A DNA stretch of 64,000 bases from Hymenobacter aranciens. GTDB taxonomy: Bacteria; Bacteroidota; Bacteroidia; Cytophagales; Hymenobacteraceae. The notes beneath the pieces are model-generated. The model searched no databases. It had not been told where the DNA came from and was given only the letters and a program-made list of their open reading frames with translations. Below, piece after piece: positions 58,993 to 64,000 of the stretch (the first letter of the stretch is position 1; each line of letters begins with the position of its first letter). The DNA lies in NCBI RefSeq assembly GCF_030580865.1, contig NZ_JAUQSY010000007.1:1-64000 (forward strand), read 5' to 3'. Both the position numbers and the translations under genes were made by a program.

Positions 58993-59622
58993 ATGATTTC
59001 GCCTACAATTGTCCGCCTGAGTATTATAGCAGTCGGATTGAACTTCCTAAGCAGTTGCGCGTGCGATAAGGATGACCTGCCGCAATACCGGTTGACCGAA
59101 GCTGAACAAACCTGGACTGCTCCGTACACAGTAAATACCGAATGGCGTTTTCGCAATGCGGCCGGGTATGAGCGCGTGTACCGCGTCACTAAACGTGCGG
59201 ATGACATGGAAGAGAGTGGAGGTGGAAAGTCAAGTAGCTGCCCATCCTATTACCGGCAGGCATTCTCCGCAACGCTACAACGAATCGATTCTGTTGGTAG
59301 CCCAATAAGTCACCAACTCATAATGCAGGCCAGCACCAATAACAGCAGTCTGCCCTTCGCGGGTAGTCTATCTTGGAACTGGGTGCAGTTCACTCTGGCC
59401 ATTGACCGCGTAAAGAGTGGGGGGAACATCGGCTATAACTGCGAGTTGTTGCCGCAACTAACTGTCGGGACTAAAACTTATCAGCAAGTGTTGAAGTCGA
59501 CCTCCTTAACCGGTTCGGCGCTGATACCGCTGTCAACCGATGCGAAGGTTATCTATCTGACGAGCGACGCAGGAATCATCCGGGTAGAAGAATGGGGCGG
59601 CACCGTGTGGGACCGGCAGTGA
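58993..59622 (+). CDS. Lipoprotein set between rpsJ and rplC
   Basis: A 209-residue protein with a lipoprotein signal (lipobox FLSS-C, about residue 22-24) followed by acidic ACDKDDLPQY. The rest is beta-rich (EQTWTAPYTVNTEWRFRN, YERVYRVTKR) with two further cysteines and no known domain. It splits what is normally one S10 operon, has its own promoter, and its GC content is lower than that of the flanking ribosomal genes. Function unknown; probably inserted in this lineage. Confidence 0.75.
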   Translation: MISPTIVRLSIIAVGLNFLSSCACDKDDLPQYRLTEAEQTWTAPYTVNTEWRFRNAAGYERVYRVTKRADDMEESGGGKSSSCPSYYRQAFSATLQRIDSVGSPISHQLIMQASTNNSSLPFAGSLSWNWVQFTLAIDRVKSGGNIGYNCELLPQLTVGTKTYQQVLKSTSLTGSALIPLSTDAKVIYLTSDAGIIRVEEWGGTVWDRQ

Positions 59623-59683
59623 GCTAGCCGGCCCGTTAGAAAGCGCCTAACTCCCTCACTGGAAAATATTTCTTTCGCCCCCG

Positions 59684-59715
59684 TTGGGAAATCCCGGAAT
59701 TTTTTCCTAGCTTTG
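59684..59715 (+). promoter_or_regulatory. Promoter of the rplC operon
   Basis: TTG at 59684-59686, 21 nt, and a perfect TAGCTTTG at 59708-59715, about 60 nt before rplC. Confidence 0.75.
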
Positions 59716-59727
59716 CACTCCATTTGC

Positions 59728-59756
59728 GAAAACGGCACTCGGCCGTTTTCTTTTTG
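59728..59756 (+). promoter_or_regulatory. Terminator-like hairpin in the rplC leader
   Basis: GAAAACGGC pairs with GCCGTTTTC around about 5 nt, directly followed by TTTTTG. It stands between the promoter and the rplC ATG, so it would be at the 5' end of the mRNA: a candidate attenuator, perhaps governed by L4, which controls the S10 leader in E. coli. Confidence 0.65.
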
Positions 59757-59776
59757 TATTCATTAATCTCCACAGA

Positions 59777-60397
59777 ATGCCTGGCATCATCGGTAAAAAA
59801 ATCGGTATGACAAGCCTCTTCACTCCGGACGGGAAGAACATTCCCTGCACGCTCATCGAAGCGGGCCCGTGTGTAGTGACGCAGGTCAAAACCAAAGCCA
59901 ACGACGGTTACACCGCCATCCAAATTGGCTACGGCGAAAAGAAAGCGAAGAACACGACCAAAGCCCTGGCTGGTCACTTCGCCAAAGCCGGTACCACCCC
60001 CAAAAAGAAACTGGTTGAATTCCGCCTCGACGCTGAATCGACCTACGCCGCTGGCGCTACCATCGACGCTACTCTGTTCGAAGAGGGCGAGTTTGTGGAC
60101 GTAGTAGGCACCTCGAAAGGTAAGGGTTTCCAAGGCGTTGTAAAACGCTATAACTTCCAAGGTGTTGGTGGACAGACTCACGGTCAGCACAACCGTCTCC
60201 GTCACCCGGGTTCTATCGGTGCCTGCTCCTGGCCTTCGCGCGTATTCAAAGGAATGCGCATGGGTGGCCGCATGGGCAACGACCGTGTGAAAGTGCAGAA
60301 CCTGAAAGTGATGCGCGTAGTAGCCGATAAGAACCTCATCCTCGTGAGCGGTTCGATTCCCGGTGCCAAAAACTCTTACGTGGTACTCGAGAAATAA
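59777..60397 (+). CDS. rplC: 50S ribosomal protein L3
   Basis: A 206-residue early-assembly protein. Marks: [20 protein letters not shown], the loop with [20 protein letters not shown] reaching the peptidyl-transferase centre, and [20 protein letters not shown]. First gene of the operon after rpsJ was split off. Confidence 0.97.
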   Translation: MPGIIGKKIGMTSLFTPDGKNIPCTLIEAGPCVVTQVKTKANDGYTAIQIGYGEKKAKNTTKALAGHFAKAGTTPKKKLVEFRLDAESTYAAGATIDATLFEEGEFVDVVGTSKGKGFQGVVKRYNFQGVGGQTHGQHNRLRHPGSIGACSWPSRVFKGMRMGGRMGNDRVKVQNLKVMRVVADKNLILVSGSIPGAKNSYVVLEK

Positions 60398-60406
60398 ACA
60401 ACGACG

Positions 60407-61045
60407 ATGGAACTCGCAGTATATAACATCAAAGGCGAAGACACTGGCCGCAAAGTGACCCTGTCTGACGCCATCTTCGGCCTCGAAGTAAACGAGCACG
60501 TGATGTGGCTCGACGTGAAGCAGTACCTGGCCAACCAGCGCCAGGGCACGCACAAGTCGAAGCAGCGCGCTGAAATCGCCCGCACCACCAAGAAGCTCAA
60601 GAAGCAAAAAGGTACGGGTGGTGCCCGCGCCGGCAGCATGAAGTCGGGTGTGTTCGTAGGTGGTGGCCGGATTTTCGGTCCCGAACCCCGCGACTACGGC
60701 TTCAAGCTGAACAAAAAAACCAAGCGTGTTGCCCGCCTGTCAGCTCTGTCGAGCTTGGCCAAGGATGGCAAAATCGCGCTGGTGGAAAACATCAGCCTCA
60801 GCGCTCCCCGCACTAAGGACTTCCTGGCTATCCTCGATGGCCTGAAGCTCAACAACGGCAAGAAAACCCTGCTGGTAACCGGCGAGGTAGAAAAGAACGT
60901 GGTGCTGAGTGCCCGCAACCTGCAAAAGGTGACCGTGGCTACCCCCGTAGCCCTGAACACCCACGACCTGCTCAACACCGATACGCTGCTGATTTCGGAG
61001 GCTGGGCTGGCTTCGCTCAACCAACTTTATACTTCCGCTGAATAA
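60407..61045 (+). CDS. rplD: 50S ribosomal protein L4
   Basis: A 212-residue exit-tunnel protein. The loop KQKGTGGARAGSMKSGVFVG and the ending LLISEAGLASLNQLY are typical. Its stop overlaps the rplW start (TAATGA region). It may also act on the operon's leader. Confidence 0.96.
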   Translation: MELAVYNIKGEDTGRKVTLSDAIFGLEVNEHVMWLDVKQYLANQRQGTHKSKQRAEIARTTKKLKKQKGTGGARAGSMKSGVFVGGGRIFGPEPRDYGFKLNKKTKRVARLSALSSLAKDGKIALVENISLSAPRTKDFLAILDGLKLNNGKKTLLVTGEVEKNVVLSARNLQKVTVATPVALNTHDLLNTDTLLISEAGLASLNQLYTSAE

Positions 61046-61332
61046 TGAGCACGCTGAAATATCCCATCGTGACCGAGAAGGCCACGGGCTTGCAGGAAAA
61101 AGGCCGCTACACGTTCGCTGTCGAGCGTACGGCCAACAAGGTGCAAATCAAAAAGGACATCGAAGCCCTCTACGGTGTGACGGTGACCGACATCAACACG
61201 ATGCGCACTATCGGTAAGATTAAGTCGAAATTCACCAAAGGTGGCTCCATCTCGGGCCGCCGCGCCCACGGCAAGAAAGCCGTGGTGACGGTGAAAGAAG
61301 GCGACGTTATCGATTTCTACGGTAATCTCTAA
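61045..61332 (+). CDS. rplW: 50S ribosomal protein L23
   Basis: A 95-residue exit-site protein where SRP and trigger factor dock. Marks: LKYPIVTEKATGLQEKGRYT and VERTANKVQIKKDIEALYGV. Overlaps rplD by 1 bp. Confidence 0.96.
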   Translation: MSTLKYPIVTEKATGLQEKGRYTFAVERTANKVQIKKDIEALYGVTVTDINTMRTIGKIKSKFTKGGSISGRRAHGKKAVVTVKEGDVIDFYGNL

Positions 61333-61333
61333 A

Positions 61334-61385
61334 ATGTTGAGTCGGCCAGCGGCTAACCCTGCCGGCCGACTCAACACAATTTTTC
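61334..61385. repeat. Inverted repeat between rplW and rplB
   Basis: TGTTGAGTCGGCC pairs with GGCCGACTCAACA around about 18 nt, followed by CAATTTTT. It has terminator form but lies inside the operon. Confidence 0.82.
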
Positions 61386-61407
61386 GCCGCAAAAGCAACA
61401 GCTAGTA

Positions 61408-62235
61408 ATGGCACTAAAAAAACTCAGACCAACCAGCCCTGGGCAACGCTTCCGCGTTGCGCCGGCGTTCGACGAAATCACTTCGTCGACCCCGGAGAAG
61501 TCCCTGCTGACTTCCCTCAACAAATCGGGTGGCCGGAACTCTTCCGGTAAAATGTCGAACCGCTACATCGGTGGTGGTCACAAAACCCAGTATCGTATCG
61601 TTGATTTCAAGCGTGAGAAGGCCGGTGTGCCCGCCACGGTGAAAACCATCGAGTACGACCCCAACCGTACCGCCCGTATCGCCCTGCTCAGCTACGCTGA
61701 CGGCGAGAAGCGCTACATCATTGCTCCCGCTGGCCTCCAGGTAGGCGCGCAAATCGTGTCGGGTACCGGCGTAGCTCCCGAAGTGGGCAACACGCTGCCC
61801 CTGCGCGAAATGCCCCTCGGTACCATCGTGCACAACATCGAGCTGCAGCCCGGTCAGGGTGCCGCTATCGCCCGCTCGGCTGGCACTTACGCCCAGCTCG
61901 TGGCCCGCGAAGAGCGTTATGCTACGCTGAAACTGCCTTCCGGCGAGATGCGCATGATTCTGGTTACCTGCTCGGCTACCGTTGGTACGGTATCGAACGG
62001 CGACCACATGAACGTCCGCATGGGCAAAGCAGGCCGGAACCGTTGGGCTGGTCGTCGTCCCCGCGTTCGTGGTGTTGCGATGAACCCCGTTGACCACCCC
62101 ATGGGTGGTGGCGAAGGCCGCTCGTCGGGTGGTCACCCCCGCAGCCGCAATGGTATTCTGGCCAAAGGTCAGAAGACCCGCAACAAGAACAAGTATTCCG
62201 AGAACCTGATTGTTAGCCGCAAAGGCAAGAAATAA
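61408..62235 (+). CDS. rplB: 50S ribosomal protein L2
   Basis: A 275-residue protein near the peptidyl-transferase centre. Marks: [35 protein letters not shown] and [20 protein letters not shown] with the conserved histidine. rpsS follows after 3 bp. Confidence 0.97.
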   Translation: MALKKLRPTSPGQRFRVAPAFDEITSSTPEKSLLTSLNKSGGRNSSGKMSNRYIGGGHKTQYRIVDFKREKAGVPATVKTIEYDPNRTARIALLSYADGEKRYIIAPAGLQVGAQIVSGTGVAPEVGNTLPLREMPLGTIVHNIELQPGQGAAIARSAGTYAQLVAREERYATLKLPSGEMRMILVTCSATVGTVSNGDHMNVRMGKAGRNRWAGRRPRVRGVAMNPVDHPMGGGEGRSSGGHPRSRNGILAKGQKTRNKNKYSENLIVSRKGKK

Positions 62236-62238
62236 CCG

Positions 62239-62517
62239 ATGGCACGTTCACTCAAAAAAGGGCCGTACATCGACTTCCGGCTCGAGAAAAAAGTTACGGC
62301 CCTGGAAACCGCTGGCAAGAAATCGGTGGTGAAGACCTGGTCGCGCCGCTCGATGATTTCCCCGGATTTCGTTGGCCACACGTTCGCCGTGCACAACGGC
62401 AATAAGTTCATCCCGGTGTATGTGACCGAGAACATGGTAGGGCACAAGCTGGGCGAATTCGCCCCGACGCGCAACTTCCGCGGTCACGTAGCCAAAAAAG
62501 ACAAAGGCAAGCGCTAA
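62239..62517 (+). CDS. rpsS: 30S ribosomal protein S19
   Basis: A 92-residue 30S head protein: [38 protein letters not shown] and [13 protein letters not shown]. One base separates it from rplV. Confidence 0.97.
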   Translation: MARSLKKGPYIDFRLEKKVTALETAGKKSVVKTWSRRSMISPDFVGHTFAVHNGNKFIPVYVTENMVGHKLGEFAPTRNFRGHVAKKDKGKR

Positions 62518-62518
62518 G

Positions 62519-62941
62519 ATGGAAGCAGTAGCTAAACTCCGCAATGTGCCCACCTCGCCGCGCAAGATGCGCTTGGTGGCCGACCTCGTGCGCGGCAAGA
62601 AAGTGACCCAGGCCCTCGGCCTGTTGCGCTTCGAAGCCAACATCGGCGCCGAGAAAATTGAGAAACTGCTCCTCTCGGCCCTGGCCAACTGGCAGCAGCA
62701 CAACGAAGACGACCGCATTGAGGACGCCAACCTCTACATCAGCGAAATCTTCGTGGATGAAGGCCGTCAGCTGAAGCGTCTGCGCCCCGCCCCCCAGGGC
62801 CGTGGCCACCGCATCCGCAAGCGCAGCAACCACGTGACGCTGAAAATCGACACGAAGGTGGAGAAAGCTGGTAGCAAAGCTGCCCGCGCTCAAGCTGCCA
62901 AAACCGTTTCCACCGAAAACACGGCCGACGCCAAATCCTAA
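62519..62941 (+). CDS. rplV: 50S ribosomal protein L22
   Basis: A 140-residue exit-tunnel protein: [20 protein letters not shown], then the beta-hairpin and [20 protein letters not shown]. The last 25 residues ([20 protein letters not shown]) are an Ala/Lys-rich extension. Confidence 0.96.
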   Translation: MEAVAKLRNVPTSPRKMRLVADLVRGKKVTQALGLLRFEANIGAEKIEKLLLSALANWQQHNEDDRIEDANLYISEIFVDEGRQLKRLRPAPQGRGHRIRKRSNHVTLKIDTKVEKAGSKAARAQAAKTVSTENTADAKS

Positions 62942-62947
62942 TCTAAT

Positions 62948-63805
62948 ATGGGACAGAAAGTAAATCCAGTTGGCTTCCGCTTGGGGGTTATCAAAGGCTG
63001 GGACTCTAACTGGTACGGCGGCAAGGACTTTGCCGACAAACTGGTGGAGGACGAAAAAATCCGCAAATACATCAACGCCCGCATTCAGAAAGGTGGCATC
63101 AGCCGCATTGTGATTGAGCGCACCCTGAAACGGATTACCATTACCATCAACACGGCTCGTCCGGGTGTGGTAATCGGCAAAGGCGGCCAGGAAGTTGACA
63201 AGATTAAGGACGAGCTGAAGCAAATCACCGGCAAAGACGTTCAAATCAACATCTTCGAAATCAAACGTCCTGAGCTGGACGCGAAACTGGTAGGGGAGAG
63301 CATTGCCCAGCAATTGGCCGCTCGTATCTCGTTCCGTCGCGCCATGAAGATGTCCATCCAAGCCGCTATGCGGGTTGGTGCCGAGGGCATCAAAATTCAG
63401 TGCGGTGGTCGTCTGGGTGGTGCTGAAATCGCCCGCTCGGAGCAGTACAAAGAGGGTCGCACGCCGCTGCACACCCTGCGTGCTGACATCGACTACGCAC
63501 TGTCGGAAGCTCAGACCGTGTATGGCAAAATCGGCATCAAGGTGTGGGTGATGCGCGGTGAAGTGTTCGGCAAGCCCGACCTCTCGCCGAACCAGCAGCA
63601 GACCAACCCCGGTGGCGATGCCGGCGGACGTCGTGACGACCGTGGCCCTCGTGGCGAGCGTCGTGACGGTGACCGTGGCCCGCGTCGTGACGGTGGTCGT
63701 GGTGGTAACGACCGTGGCGGCAACGCCGGCGGTGGTGGCGACAACGGCCCGCGTCGCAACGGTCCCGCCCAAGGTGGTGGTGCCGGCCGTGGCCCGCGTC
63801 GCTAG
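62948..63805 (+). CDS. rpsC: 30S ribosomal protein S3 with Arg/Gly-rich tail
   Basis: A 285-residue S3. The normal part has [20 protein letters not shown], the KH domain ([16 protein letters not shown]) and [18 protein letters not shown], and ends near residue 225. About 60 residues follow that are not in E. coli S3 (233 residues): [20 protein letters not shown] and similar RGG/RGP repeats. The tail is in frame with good codon use. It may bind RNA; this is an inference. Confidence 0.96.
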   Translation: MGQKVNPVGFRLGVIKGWDSNWYGGKDFADKLVEDEKIRKYINARIQKGGISRIVIERTLKRITITINTARPGVVIGKGGQEVDKIKDELKQITGKDVQINIFEIKRPELDAKLVGESIAQQLAARISFRRAMKMSIQAAMRVGAEGIKIQCGGRLGGAEIARSEQYKEGRTPLHTLRADIDYALSEAQTVYGKIGIKVWVMRGEVFGKPDLSPNQQQTNPGGDAGGRRDDRGPRGERRDGDRGPRRDGGRGGNDRGGNAGGGGDNGPRRNGPAQGGGAGRGPRR

Positions 63806-63824
63806 TCTAAATTGATTGTTCGGT

Positions 63825-63920
63825 GTAGAGACGCAATATTTTGCGTCTCTACGCTAGAACGATTTTTTCCGCTTTAGCCTGATGGCGCGGAACCGGAGAC
63901 GCAAAATATTGCGTCTCTAC
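63825..63920. repeat. Two-hairpin element upstream of rplP
   Basis: GTAGAGACGCAA-TATT-TTGCGTCTCTAC (63825-63852) and GAGACGCAA-AATA-TTGCGTCTC (63897-63918) are inverted copies of each other about 43 bp apart. The element therefore folds as two small hairpins or one long stem. A decayed copy is at 9618-9712. Confidence 0.9.
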
Positions 63921-63951
63921 ATCCCAACAACTTTCAACAACTCTTTTTAAA

Positions 63952-64000
63952 ATGTTACAACCGAAAAGGACCAAGTATCGCAAGATGCAAAAGGGTCGCG
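63952..64000 (+). CDS. rplP: 50S ribosomal protein L16 (partial, cut by window end)
   Basis: The first 16 codons read MLQPKRTKYRKMQKGR, the usual start of L16, in the expected place after rpsC. The gene continues beyond the window. Confidence 0.93.
   Translation, partial: MLQPKRTKYRKMQKGR

Noticed and set aside
62408..63772. Open frame of 454 codons opposite rplV and rpsC
   Set aside because: Thr/Val repeats at its start are the complement of the Arg/Gly tail of S3.

Overview
The window looks like a chromosomal segment of a Cytophagales bacterium (Bacteroidota), most likely Hymenobacter or a close relative. The signs are Bacteroidota promoters (TTG, about 20 nt, TAnnTTTG) without Shine-Dalgarno sites, a type IX secretion C-terminal domain, a TonB-dependent receptor, the Bacteroidota families DUF4295, DUF3467, DUF5522 and DUF2807, a Mg-type HemB, and high GC coding sequence with long antisense open frames. 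I see no phage, insertion sequence, rRNA operon or CRISPR array.

Layout. 0-7.4 kb, mostly minus strand: ornithine aminotransferase, a FAD amine oxidase, a tandem family of lipoproteins sharing a CRSERV motif (three intact copies and one truncated), hemB, and an envelope flippase. 7.5-12 kb: rpmB, a secreted M24 peptidase, rpmG with a DUF4295 gene, ftsY, a Rieske-like lipoprotein without the usual ligands, and tRNA-Asn. 12-21.4 kb: adenosine deaminase, YceI and pirin behind a palindromic operator, an HMA protein, KptA, DUF2807, and a minus-strand sugar oxidation cluster (gluconate dehydrogenase subunit 3, GMC flavoprotein, GH1-like glycosidase, small unknown). 21.5-29 kb: a TonB receptor translationally coupled to NadR, an SDR, a type IX secreted metalloprotease and a GNAT enzyme. 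29.3-34.9 kb: GT2, GT9 and O-antigen ligase, then an ECF sigma/zinc anti-sigma pair, gmk and nadD. 35-39.7 kb: biotin carrier protein, pyrH and frr (minus) and an M1 aminopeptidase.

39.8-64 kb is a large translation/transcription block: tRNA-Tyr-Gly-Thr-tuf, tRNA-Trp, secE-nusG-rplKAJL-rpoBC, then rpsL-rpsG-fusA-rpsJ, and rplC-rplD-rplW-rplB-rpsS-rplV-rpsC-rplP (rplP cut by the window edge). Two small lipoprotein genes are set into this block; the one after tuf is frameshifted at a run of six G.

Most notable: (1) two 42-bp-period tandem arrays of short palindromes (25.7 and 29.1 kb) with unrelated sequence but the same design, one unit having a swapped yet still paired stem; (2) a different inverted repeat in nearly every wide gap of the ribosomal block; (3) a TonB receptor overlapping nadR, suggesting outer-membrane uptake of an NAD precursor; (4) the CRSERV lipoprotein family; (5) a terminator-like hairpin in the rplC leader; (6) dispersed repeats that supply the last codons and stops of nadR and nadD.
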